Assembly: GCA_018650745.1 (NCBI GenBank) | Contig: JABIFK010000500.1 | Location: 1-6,735, forward strand | Direction of reading: 5' to 3' | DNA length: 6,735 bases | Source: Candidatus Latescibacterota bacterium | GTDB lineage: Bacteria > Latescibacterota > UBA2968 | In this document: positions 1-6,364 of the stretch, one piece after another | Position numbering within the stretch: position 1 is the first letter of the stretch | Layout: every line of letters begins with the position of its first letter | Translations under genes and position numbers: made by a program | The notes under the pieces: model-generated | The model's input: the letters and a program-made list of their open reading frames with translations, nothing else | Told to the model about the DNA's origin: nothing | Database searches by the model: none

Positions 1-489
1 CACATGAGCTTTTTGGATTTGGATGAAAAGCTTTTGGATCTGTTTGCAGTTGCTGAGTTGGTGTATAGCCCCATTGCCGATGTCAAAGAATTTCCATCGG
101 ATGTAGATGTGACCCTTGTTGAGGGTGCTGTGGCCAATGAAGATAATTTGGAACTCTTGAGAGAAATGCGGGAGAAAAGTCGTTTGCTTGTCAGTTTTGG
201 CGATTGTGCCGTCACTGGCAATGTGACAAGTCTTCGCAATCGGTTGGGTGTAGAAGACTTACTCACAGCTGTGTATCGTGAAGGGCCGGGCAATATGGAG
301 CTTTCGCCTGAGACTGAGGGGATTATGCCAAAGCTCTTACCAAAAGTATTGCCCGTACACCAAGTGGTCACTGTAGATGCATTTATTCCAGGATGCCCGC
401 CTGATCCTGAGCGAATTTGGGCTGCTGTAGAAGCATTTATTTCTGGCAAGCCCGTGTATTTGGAAGAACACATGCGGTCTTTTGGTTAG
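1..489 (+). CDS. hoxY: NAD(P)-linked [NiFe] hydrogenase small subunit HoxY, 5'-truncated by window edge
   Basis: Small, electron-transferring subunit of a soluble bidirectional [NiFe] hydrogenase. It carries the proximal [4Fe-4S] cluster between the HoxH active site and the diaphorase subunits. The visible 162 codons start with His-Met-Ser-Phe-Leu-Asp. In the family this directly follows the N-terminal CxxC motif, so the reading frame is open at base 1 and the true start lies upstream; the ATG at position 4 is an internal Met. Two further cluster-ligand cysteines are seen: one in GDCAVTGN (codon at 205-207) and one in PGCPPDP (codon at 394-396). The stretch VDVTLVEGAV and the C-terminal ending RSFG also match HoxY. 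Only about 10-20 N-terminal residues should be missing. The stop is followed after 28 bases by the hppA start, so the two are probably cotranscribed. Diaphorase genes are expected upstream (inference). Confidence 0.93.
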   Translation, partial: HMSFLDLDEKLLDLFAVAELVYSPIADVKEFPSDVDVTLVEGAVANEDNLELLREMREKSRLLVSFGDCAVTGNVTSLRNRLGVEDLLTAVYREGPGNMELSPETEGIMPKLLPKVLPVHQVVTVDAFIPGCPPDPERIWAAVEAFISGKPVYLEEHMRSFG

Positions 490-505
490 TGTATTCATTT
501 TTTAC

Positions 506-513
506 AGGAGGGA
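506..513 (+). promoter_or_regulatory. Shine-Dalgarno that fixes the hppA start
   Basis: AGGAGGGA lies just upstream of the ATG at 518, with about 6 bases between the GGAGG core and the start. It rules in ATG 518 over the in-frame TTG at 482, which overlaps the end of hoxY and would add twelve residues that do not look like a pyrophosphatase N-terminus. Confidence 0.85.
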
Positions 514-517
514 CACT

Positions 518-2530
518 ATGCAACCCTTTTTTGCACCCGGACTGGGTATTATTGGCCTGTTATTTGCCGGTTTGACGTATCGATATGTCGTGGCACAACC
601 CAGTGGCACAGATCGTATGCGCGAAATTGGTGATGCGATTCACGATGGTGCCATGGCGTTTTTAAAACGTGAATATACCGTCTTGTCGATTTTTATTGTT
701 GTTGTAGCCGTGTTGTTAGGTGCAAGCATTGGCACGATGACCGCCGTTGCGTTTGTCGGTGGTGCCATTTGTTCTATTTGTGCAGGGTACATTGGGATGC
801 AAGCAGCAACACACGCGAATGTGCGCACAACCTATGCGGCAAATCAAGAGGGCCAAGCCAAGGCATTGAATGTTGCCTTTTCGGGTGGTGCCGTGATGGG
901 GCTTGCCGTTGCGAGTTTGGGGTTGTTTGGTGTGGGTGTGTTGTTCCATTTTTTTGGTACACCTGGCCAATCTCAAGTGATTAATGGGTTTGCAATGGGA
1001 GCAAGCTCTATTGCTCTATTTGCACGTGTCGGTGGTGGCATTTATACCAAAACAGCTGATGTAGGGGCAGATTTGGTGGGGAAAGTTGAAGCCGGTATCC
1101 CAGAAGACGACCCACGCAACCCAGCAACGATCGCTGATAATGTGGGAGACAATGTGGGTGATGTGGCTGGTATGGGGGCCGATATTTTTGAATCGTATGT
1201 GGGGTCAATTATTGCCACGATCGCGATTGCTGCAACGGCCAGTACCGCTTTGCTGCAAAAATTGGGTGGCGGGATGATTGCCGATGAGATGTCTGTGCGT
1301 TTAGCAGCCATGCAATTGCCAATTATTGTTGTGATGATTGGGTTGGTGGCTTCTCTTGTTGGTGTATTGTCTATTCGGGTATTGCAAAATTTGAATCCCG
1401 AAGCGGCATTGCGTTATTCAACCTACATCGCTGCCATACTCATGTTAATTGGCACGTATGTGGCAGTAGGTCAAGTGGGTTTGTCACAAAACATTTTCTA
1501 CTCGATTCTTGCGGGTTGTGTGGCGGGTATTGTGATTGGTTTGCTGACCGAATATTATACGGGTGCAGGCCCAGTACAACGCATTGCCAAAGCGTCTGAA
1601 ACAGGACCCGCAACAAATATCATTGCTGGTTTGGCTGTCGGGATGGAGAGTGCGGCGTTGCCTGTTTTGGGTATCTGTGCCGCGATTGGTACGTCCTTCC
1701 ATTTTTCGGGGTTGTATGGCATCGGCATTGCCGCAGTTGGTATGCTTTCAACAGTTGGTGTCACGATGGCCGTTGATGCTTATGGTCCTATTGCTGACAA
1801 TGCGGGTGGTATTTCTGAGATGGCCAAGTTGGGGCCTGAAACACGTAAGATTACAGACAGTTTAGATTCTTTGGGAAATACAACCGCGGCGATTGGTAAA
1901 GGTTTTGCGATTGGGTCTGCGGCACTTACTGCCTTGGCTTTGTTCTCGGCTTATACTGCAGCTGTTGGTTTAGACTCTATCGATTTAACGAAACCAATCG
2001 TGGTTATTGGTCTCTTTATCGGTGGTGTGGTTCCATTCTTGGTTGCCGCACAAACGATGACCAGTGTTGGGAATGCGGCTTTTAAAATGGTTGAAGAAGT
2101 GCGCCGTCAGTTTCGAGAAATTCCTGGGATTATGGATGGCACTGGCAAACCAGATACCCGTCGGTGCGTTGATATCAGTACTGTAGCAGCGCTCAAAGAA
2201 ATGGTCGTTCCTGGTTTGGTTGCGGTATTTACACCCGTAGTGGTTGGTTTCGTTTTGGGTGCTGAAGCTTTGGGTGGTTTTCTGGGTGGCGCGACACTAT
2301 CTGGTGTGCTGTTGGCCCTTATGATGTCGAACAGTGGTGGGGCGTTAGACAACGGCAAAAAATGGATTGAAGAAGGCAATTTTGGTGGAAAAGGTTCCGA
2401 TGCGCACAAGGCTGCTGTGGTGGGTGATACAGTAGGTGATCCTTTGAAAGATACATCGGGCCCATCTATGAATATATTGGTCAAGCTGATGTCGGTTGTG
2501 GCCTTGGTACTTGCACCCTTGTTGGTTTAA
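518..2530 (+). CDS. hppA: K+-dependent membrane-bound ion-pumping pyrophosphatase
   Basis: Integral membrane pyrophosphatase, 670 residues, a usual length for the prokaryotic family (about 16 membrane helices). It hydrolyses cytoplasmic PPi and pumps H+ and/or Na+ out. The hallmark motifs are intact: the D-x7-K-x-E loop (D181, K189, E191); the DNVGDNVGD acidic repeat (D207, D211, D215) continuing into GMGADIFESY with D222 and E225; and the C-terminal DNGKKWIE (D611, K615) and GDPLKDTSGPS. By recalled alignment, D222/E225 and D611/K615 correspond to the ion-gate residues of the Thermotoga maritima enzyme. GNTTAAIGKG (from G453) has Ala457 and Gly460, the signature of the K+-dependent subfamily; K+-independent enzymes have Lys and Thr there. 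H+ versus Na+ specificity cannot be decided, because the TM6 Glu is compatible with both. The gene sits between hoxY (28-base gap) and hoxH (47-base gap), an unusual place. No frameshift or truncation is seen. Confidence 0.97.
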   Translation: MQPFFAPGLGIIGLLFAGLTYRYVVAQPSGTDRMREIGDAIHDGAMAFLKREYTVLSIFIVVVAVLLGASIGTMTAVAFVGGAICSICAGYIGMQAATHANVRTTYAANQEGQAKALNVAFSGGAVMGLAVASLGLFGVGVLFHFFGTPGQSQVINGFAMGASSIALFARVGGGIYTKTADVGADLVGKVEAGIPEDDPRNPATIADNVGDNVGDVAGMGADIFESYVGSIIATIAIAATASTALLQKLGGGMIADEMSVRLAAMQLPIIVVMIGLVASLVGVLSIRVLQNLNPEAALRYSTYIAAILMLIGTYVAVGQVGLSQNIFYSILAGCVAGIVIGLLTEYYTGAGPVQRIAKASETGPATNIIAGLAVGMESAALPVLGICAAIGTSFHFSGLYGIGIAAVGMLSTVGVTMAVDAYGPIADNAGGISEMAKLGPETRKITDSLDSLGNTTAAIGKGFAIGSAALTALALFSAYTAAVGLDSIDLTKPIVVIGLFIGGVVPFLVAAQTMTSVGNAAFKMVEEVRRQFREIPGIMDGTGKPDTRRCVDISTVAALKEMVVPGLVAVFTPVVVGFVLGAEALGGFLGGATLSGVLLALMMSNSGGALDNGKKWIEEGNFGGKGSDAHKAAVVGDTVGDPLKDTSGPSMNILVKLMSVVALVLAPLLV

Positions 2531-2577
2531 CGATATCTGCGGATGGGATTTGGGACTGCCATTAAAGGACTGGGATT

Positions 2578-4035
2578 ATGGCCAAAACATTGACAATTGA
2601 CCCTGTAACTCGCATTGAGGGTCATGCAAAGGTAACGATCCATTTGAACGATGCGGGATATGTTGAAGACGCACGTTTCCACGTCACGGAATTTCGTGGT
2701 TTTGAGAAATTTTGTGAAGGGCGTAGTTTCTGGGAAATGCCTGGTATTACTGCTCGTGTGTGTGGCATTTGTCCGGTGAGTCATTTGATGGCCTCGGCAA
2801 AAGCGGGGGATGCGATACTGGGTGTGAAGATTCCGCCGGTTGCAGAGAAGCTGCGCCGAATGATGAATTGGGCACAGATTGTTCAAAGTCATGCCTTGAG
2901 CTTTTTTCATTTGAGTGCACCTGATTTTCTGTTGGGTTTAGACAGCGAACCGGCCAAGCGTAATATTGTAGGGTTGATAGAGAAACACCCCGATATTGCA
3001 AAAAATGGGATCAGGCTGAGAAAGTTTGGACAAGATGTGATTCGTTTGTTGGGGGGCCGAAGTGTGCACCCTGCTTGGACTGTGCCAGGAGGGGTACGAG
3101 ATCCCTTAAGCAGTGAAACACGTGATGAAATTGGGGAGCGTTTGCCAGAGGCTTTAGGCATTGCAGAGTCGGCGTTGAATTTGATGCAAGAGCTGCAAGG
3201 CAGTTTTGAGCAAGAAGCGCATACGTTTGGTGACTTTCCCAGTCTGTTTATGGGGCTCGTGACGCCCGAAGGCGGTCTAGAACATTATGATGGGGTGTTG
3301 CGTGTGGTTGATGCCGAAGGCAACAATGCTTTGGCAAACCTTTCAAATTCTGCTGAAGGCATTGCGCCTTCGCGTTACAAGGAAATCATTGGTGAATCAG
3401 TAGAACCCTGGACGTATCTCAAGTTTCCGTATTTCAAACCCGATGGTACCGATCTGTTTTCGGGTATGTATCGTGTGGGGCCATTGGCGCGTTTAAATGT
3501 TTGTAAATTTGCCGGAACGCCCAAAGCCGATCAGGCTTTGCGGCGCTTTCGACAATTGTCACCCTATGGCAAACCCGTGTTGAGCAGTTTTCATTATCAT
3601 TATGCGCGACTGATTGAGGTTATATTTTCGCTCGAAAAAATGCGTGAGACCTTAGAGCGAACAGATATTACCGATACGCATATTCGCGCTCAGGCCGGTG
3701 TGAATCTGCTCACTGGCATTGGTGTAAGCGAAGCCCCACGAGGCACGCTCTTTCACGAATATCATGTTGATGAACAAGGTATATTACAGAATGTCAATTT
3801 GCTGATCGCAACCGGACAAAATAACATGGCAATGAATGAGACCGTGAAGCAAATTGCTCGAAATTATGTGAAGGGGGATGCGCTCACTGAAGGTATGCTC
3901 AATAGGGTTGAAGCGGGTATTCGATGTTATGATCCTTGTTTGAGTTGTTCAACACATGCATTGGGACAGATGCCCTTGCACATACAATTGATGGCACCCA
4001 ACGCAGAAGTGATCGATGAAGTGTTTCGACATTGA
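2578..4035 (+). CDS. hoxH: NAD(P)-linked [NiFe] hydrogenase large (catalytic) subunit HoxH
   Basis: Cytoplasmic catalytic subunit of a group 3d-type bidirectional hydrogenase; it binds the NiFe(CN)2CO centre that interconverts H2 with protons and electrons. The protein is 485 residues, normal for the family. The N-terminal motif DPVTRIEGH includes E14. The L1 motif RVCGICPVSH supplies C62 and C65. SEAPRGT contains R388, matching the active-site arginine. The L2 motif DPCLSCSTHA supplies C454 and C457. HoxW-type cleavage is predicted after H460, removing the last 25 residues (A461-H485). Stretches such as ALSFFHLSAPDFLLG and the SVHPAWTVPGGVR region closely resemble cyanobacterial HoxH as I recall it, rather than F420-reducing or membrane-bound groups. 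ATG 2578 has AAAGGA at 2564-2569, 8 bases upstream. Its partner hoxY is separated from it by hppA; hoxW follows after 7 bases. Confidence 0.97.
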   Translation: MAKTLTIDPVTRIEGHAKVTIHLNDAGYVEDARFHVTEFRGFEKFCEGRSFWEMPGITARVCGICPVSHLMASAKAGDAILGVKIPPVAEKLRRMMNWAQIVQSHALSFFHLSAPDFLLGLDSEPAKRNIVGLIEKHPDIAKNGIRLRKFGQDVIRLLGGRSVHPAWTVPGGVRDPLSSETRDEIGERLPEALGIAESALNLMQELQGSFEQEAHTFGDFPSLFMGLVTPEGGLEHYDGVLRVVDAEGNNALANLSNSAEGIAPSRYKEIIGESVEPWTYLKFPYFKPDGTDLFSGMYRVGPLARLNVCKFAGTPKADQALRRFRQLSPYGKPVLSSFHYHYARLIEVIFSLEKMRETLERTDITDTHIRAQAGVNLLTGIGVSEAPRGTLFHEYHVDEQGILQNVNLLIATGQNNMAMNETVKQIARNYVKGDALTEGMLNRVEAGIRCYDPCLSCSTHALGQMPLHIQLMAPNAEVIDEVFRH

Positions 4036-4038
4036 GGA
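4034..4038 (+). promoter_or_regulatory. Shine-Dalgarno for hoxW, overlapping the hoxH stop
   Basis: GAGGA begins inside the hoxH TGA stop (4033-4035) and sits 4 bases before ATG 4043. It supports 4043 as the hoxW start rather than the earlier in-frame ATG at 4016 inside hoxH, and suggests translational coupling of the protease to its substrate. Confidence 0.65.
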
Positions 4039-4042
4039 TGTT

Positions 4043-4522
4043 ATGTTTGCAGTGATTGGATATGGCAATGCGCTGAGACGGGATGATGGTGCGGGGCTGG
4101 TATTGGCACAACAGATGTCCGACTTTCTTAAGCAGAATGATTGTGATGTGTTATATTTGACAACACACCAGCTTACGCCAGAGTTGATTTATGATCTCAA
4201 TGCACCAAAACTTGAAGGGGTGCTCTTTGTTGATACCCGGGTGGGTGTTGTTGAGACTGCTGTAGCAATCGAGCCTGTTATGCGAGAGATCCATCACCCC
4301 TCAGTTGGCCATCAGATGACCCCCGAAATATTCCTAATATTGTTAGATGGTATTTTGGGTGTTAAAGTGAAAGCTTGGATGGTCAGCGTTCCTGGATGGG
4401 ATTTTGAGTTTGGTGAGGTATTCAGCAAAAAGACCCAACAGGCTTTGGACGATTTTTTACAACATTTGGGCAAGCATTTGTCATTCTGTTTGATGAAGAA
4501 ATCTGTCGATCACGTCGCGTAA
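4043..4522 (+). CDS. hoxW: Hydrogenase maturation endopeptidase, HoxW type
   Basis: Cytoplasmic nickel-dependent endopeptidase of the HybD/HycI/HoxW family. It should remove the C-terminal peptide of HoxH after nickel insertion, which lets the active site close. From ATG 4043 the product has 159 residues, the usual size, and opens directly with the family motif MFAVIGYGNALRRDDGAG. By analogy with the nickel ligands of E. coli HybD (E16, D62, H93), the candidates here are D15 in RRDDG, D64 in LFVDTR and H90 in VGHQM. The conserved block THQLTPEL at about residues 41-48 is also present. The in-frame ATG at 4016 would add nine residues overlapping hoxH and is less likely. The gene starts 7 bases after the hoxH stop, so protease and substrate are very probably cotranscribed. 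The last 20 or so residues look like a non-conserved tail. Confidence 0.9.
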   Translation: MFAVIGYGNALRRDDGAGLVLAQQMSDFLKQNDCDVLYLTTHQLTPELIYDLNAPKLEGVLFVDTRVGVVETAVAIEPVMREIHHPSVGHQMTPEIFLILLDGILGVKVKAWMVSVPGWDFEFGEVFSKKTQQALDDFLQHLGKHLSFCLMKKSVDHVA

Positions 4523-4538
4523 TAGAGGAGGATACATT

Positions 4539-4919
4539 ATGTATTCGGGGATAGAACATACTGCCATTGCGGCAAATGACACAACTGCACTTGCTGCATG
4601 GTATTGTGAGATCTTTGGTTTTTCAATTGCTTATCAAAATCAGAAAGATCCGCCTACCTTTTTTGTAAAGCTGGGGCAGGGATTGCTCGAAATCATACCT
4701 GCCAATGAATCGCAACGCAATGACCGGGAAAACGCAGACCTCGGATTGAGCCACTTTGCGATTTCTGTTGATGATTTTGATGCTGCAGTTGCCGAGTTGG
4801 CAAGCAAAGATGTTGAGGTGACAGGAATTCGTGAGGCGAGTGGTGGTGTTCAGGTTGGGTTTGTTGCCGATCCTGAGAATAATGCATTGCAGATTATTCG
4901 TCGGCCAAATCCGCTTTAG
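4539..4919 (+). CDS. VOC-superfamily (glyoxalase/dioxygenase-fold) protein, substrate unknown
   Basis: Small single-domain protein of 126 residues with the two beta-alpha-beta-beta-beta halves of the vicinal oxygen chelate fold. The first half begins IEHTAIAAND and includes AWYCEIFGFSI. The second begins LGLSHFAISVDDF and ends in FVADPENNALQIIRR. The expected metal-ligand positions are H7, E51 (in LLEIIPA), H72 and, at the fourth position, Q118 where many members have Glu. Members include glyoxalase I, methylmalonyl-CoA epimerase, dioxygenases and antibiotic-binding proteins; the sequence does not let me choose. No signal peptide is seen, so it should be cytoplasmic. It has a strong Shine-Dalgarno (AGAGGAGGA, 4524-4532) and lies 16 bases after hoxW and 17 before the kinase gene, inside the run. 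A role in hydrogenase function is not shown. Confidence 0.85.
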   Translation: MYSGIEHTAIAANDTTALAAWYCEIFGFSIAYQNQKDPPTFFVKLGQGLLEIIPANESQRNDRENADLGLSHFAISVDDFDAAVAELASKDVEVTGIREASGGVQVGFVADPENNALQIIRRPNPL

Positions 4920-4921
4920 GG

Positions 4922-4930
4922 AAGGAGGAG
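4922..4930 (+). promoter_or_regulatory. Shine-Dalgarno supporting a GTG start for the kinase gene
   Basis: AAGGAGGAG is a near-perfect Shine-Dalgarno whose AAGGAGG core ends 8 bases before GTG 4937. No in-frame ATG lies closer with a comparable site; the next in-frame Met codon is residue 9, inside the first beta strand leading to the P-loop. Confidence 0.8.
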
Positions 4931-4936
4931 ATCGTT

Positions 4937-5545
4937 GTGGATAAGTATCGCACCATTTTGATGTTTGGAGAACCCGGATGTGGTAAGGGCACACAAGGAA
5001 AAGTGTTGGGAGATTTGCCTGGTTTTTTTCATTTGTCCTGTGGAGATGTGTTCCGCGCTCTGAACCCCAACAGTGAATTGGGAAAGGTATTTTTAGATTA
5101 TTCGAGCAAGGGGGAATTGGTACCCGACGAATTTACCGTAAAGTTATGGTTGGAGCACATTCAGCGCTTGGTCGATACGCATCACTTTTGGCCCGAAGAA
5201 GAAATCTTGATTTTGGATGGTATTCCAAGAAATAGGGCACAAAGTGAAATTATGGATGATTATATCAATGTGGTGATGCTGCTCTATTTGGAAGCGACAG
5301 ACGAAGATGCCTTGGTCCACCGGATGAAACGTAGGGCATTGCACGAAAATCGCTTGGATGATGCCAATGAAGTGGTGATCCGCAACCGTTTTCAGGCCTA
5401 CCACGAAGAAACGGCACCGGTTTTGGAACATTATTCACCCGACTTAATTCGTAGGGTTGATGCCAATCGTGGGCCAATTGAAGTGCTCAAGGGTGTGATT
5501 TGGAATGTAGAGGTTGTGGTTCAAATGTTGGAGAATCCGGTTTAA
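4937..5545 (+). CDS. adk: Adenylate kinase / nucleoside monophosphate kinase, short-LID form
   Basis: Cytoplasmic kinase expected to catalyse 2 ADP <-> ATP + AMP. The 202 residues (GTG start) fit the short adenylate kinases without a zinc LID domain. The Walker A loop is GEPGCGKGTQ at residues 11-20, with K17. The NMP-binding region has HLSCGDVFR (32-40), where the common form is STGDxxR, and LDGIPRNRAQSE (93-104), where the common form is DGFPRTxxQ; R40 and R98 are the conserved arginines. The LID region is short: RRALHENRLDDANE followed by VIRNRFQAYHEETAPVLEHY (132-166), with the usual R-x-DD and Y-x-x-x-T-x-P pattern. I recall GIPR-type variants from planctomycete- and verrucomicrobia-like kinases, but this is unchecked. 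A related NMP kinase with a different base preference is the main alternative. It is the last gene of the run and is followed by a terminator. Its placement with a pyrophosphatase suggests nucleotide/PPi energy metabolism (inference). Confidence 0.88.
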   Translation: MDKYRTILMFGEPGCGKGTQGKVLGDLPGFFHLSCGDVFRALNPNSELGKVFLDYSSKGELVPDEFTVKLWLEHIQRLVDTHHFWPEEEILILDGIPRNRAQSEIMDDYINVVMLLYLEATDEDALVHRMKRRALHENRLDDANEVVIRNRFQAYHEETAPVLEHYSPDLIRRVDANRGPIEVLKGVIWNVEVVVQMLENPV

Positions 5546-5571
5546 CATAGAGCAAGATGTGTCTTTTATAC

Positions 5572-5610
5572 AAGAACGCATGCCATGTAAATGGGATGCG
5601 TTCTTTTTTT
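5572..5610 (+). terminator. Rho-independent terminator ending the hydrogenase/pyrophosphatase run
   Basis: A 10-bp perfect stem (AAGAACGCAT at 5572-5581 with ATGCGTTCTT at 5596-5605) is extended by one G-G mismatch and two further G-C pairs around an 8-base loop. It runs into a T tract ending at 5610. It lies 26 bases after the kinase stop. On the minus strand the same hairpin follows the cupin stop codon but has a poorer T tail, so it may work only weakly in that direction. Confidence 0.9.
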
Positions 5611-6340
5611 ATCCTGCAACAATCATGTAAGAGAGCCACGCATCTCCGACGTTTTTGATTGTGAAAGTGGTCTGTGCGGGTAGGTGAACCAAATCACCTT
5701 GGGTTAAGGTTTGTTCACCTTCGTCTGCCAATAAGATACCCTTGCCTTCAAGAATGAAATAGACACGTTCAAAGTCGTCTTCGCATTGTACACGGGTTTG
5801 GTGACCCGCTTGGAGTGTTTCTCTGTCAATGTATTGGAGGGCTTGGAAGCAGCCGTTCGGTGTTTGGTCTTGGCGTGTGAGTTGGCGCCAACGAATGGCA
5901 CCCTCACCGTCACTCTCTGGTTGGATTTGCGACCAATTGCAAATGACACAGTCTCCTTTGTCAGCGTCCGAGATTTGCATACCCAGGACGATGTGTTCGA
6001 GCCATTCGTCATTGTGATCATTGAACATTTGATGATGTATGCCTGCTGGCAAATACACTGCATCTCCTGGCCCAACAGGATACCGCTTGTCCCCCACGAG
6101 CACTTCACCTTGCCCGCTGATGATATAATAGGCTTGTTCGACATTGTCATGTTTATGGTGATCGGATGTTTTGCGCCCTTGTAGCAAATGACGGACAATA
6201 CCTTGGACTTTTTGGAGTCGCAAACATTCGGGAGGGGCGTTGGGGGGTGTTGCTGTATGATGTTTTAACCCCGCCCACCGGATGGCGCTCAGATGGGCTA
6301 CTTCGGGTTGTTGGTCGCGCCAGTTGACTATGTATGCCAT
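5609..6340 (-). CDS. Bicupin (two cupin barrels), function unknown
   Basis: Cytoplasmic protein of 243 residues with two cupin barrels. The first (about 50-120) has the full metal-binding pattern: HxH at H62/H64, E68, then GDAVYLPAGIHHQMFN, with H103 as the fourth ligand and N107. The intermotif stretch QAYYIISGQGEVLVG is typical. The second barrel (about 165-240) keeps the glycine/proline framework (FILEGKGILLADEGE and GDLVHLPAQTTFTIKN) but has only H180 and E191 at plausible ligand sites and no His after LPAQ, so it probably binds no metal or binds it differently. Bicupins include dioxygenases, isomerases and sugar- or oxalate-related enzymes; I cannot choose. Start ATG 6340 has AGAGGGAGA (complement of 6347-6355) just upstream. 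The TAA stop (complement of 5609-5611) overlaps the T tract of the terminator from the opposite run. It is convergent with that run and divergent from the YkgJ-type gene. Confidence 0.85.
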   Translation of the reverse strand: MAYIVNWRDQQPEVAHLSAIRWAGLKHHTATPPNAPPECLRLQKVQGIVRHLLQGRKTSDHHKHDNVEQAYYIISGQGEVLVGDKRYPVGPGDAVYLPAGIHHQMFNDHNDEWLEHIVLGMQISDADKGDCVICNWSQIQPESDGEGAIRWRQLTRQDQTPNGCFQALQYIDRETLQAGHQTRVQCEDDFERVYFILEGKGILLADEGEQTLTQGDLVHLPAQTTFTIKNVGDAWLSYMIVAG

Positions 6341-6364
6341 ATTTGCTCTCCCTCTATTGGTTTT

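Noticed and set aside
4..6. ATG at position 4 as the true start of hoxY
   Set aside because: The His-Met-Ser-Phe-Leu-Asp context is internal in HoxY, following the CxxC motif; starting here would remove two cluster ligands.
482..517. TTG-initiated N-terminal extension of hppA overlapping hoxY
   Set aside because: The added twelve residues are not pyrophosphatase-like, and they cover the strong Shine-Dalgarno that serves ATG 518.
2107..2484. 125-residue minus-strand open frame antisense to hppA
   Set aside because: It is Ser/Pro/Thr-rich and low in complexity, as expected of the complement of the glycine/valine-rich pyrophosphatase; it is a shadow frame.
2578..4035. HoxH as an F420-reducing or membrane-bound uptake hydrogenase large subunit
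   Set aside because: The length, the DPCLSCSTHA ending and the internal stretches match the bidirectional HoxH group, and a HoxY-type short small subunit is next door.
4016..4042. Earlier ATG start for hoxW inside hoxH
   Set aside because: It adds nine non-conserved residues ahead of the family's MFAVIGYGN start, and GAGGA is placed properly for ATG 4043.
5786..6184. 132-residue plus-strand open frame antisense to the bicupin
   Set aside because: It lies wholly within a well-supported cupin gene, has no clear ribosome binding site and resembles no family I recognise.
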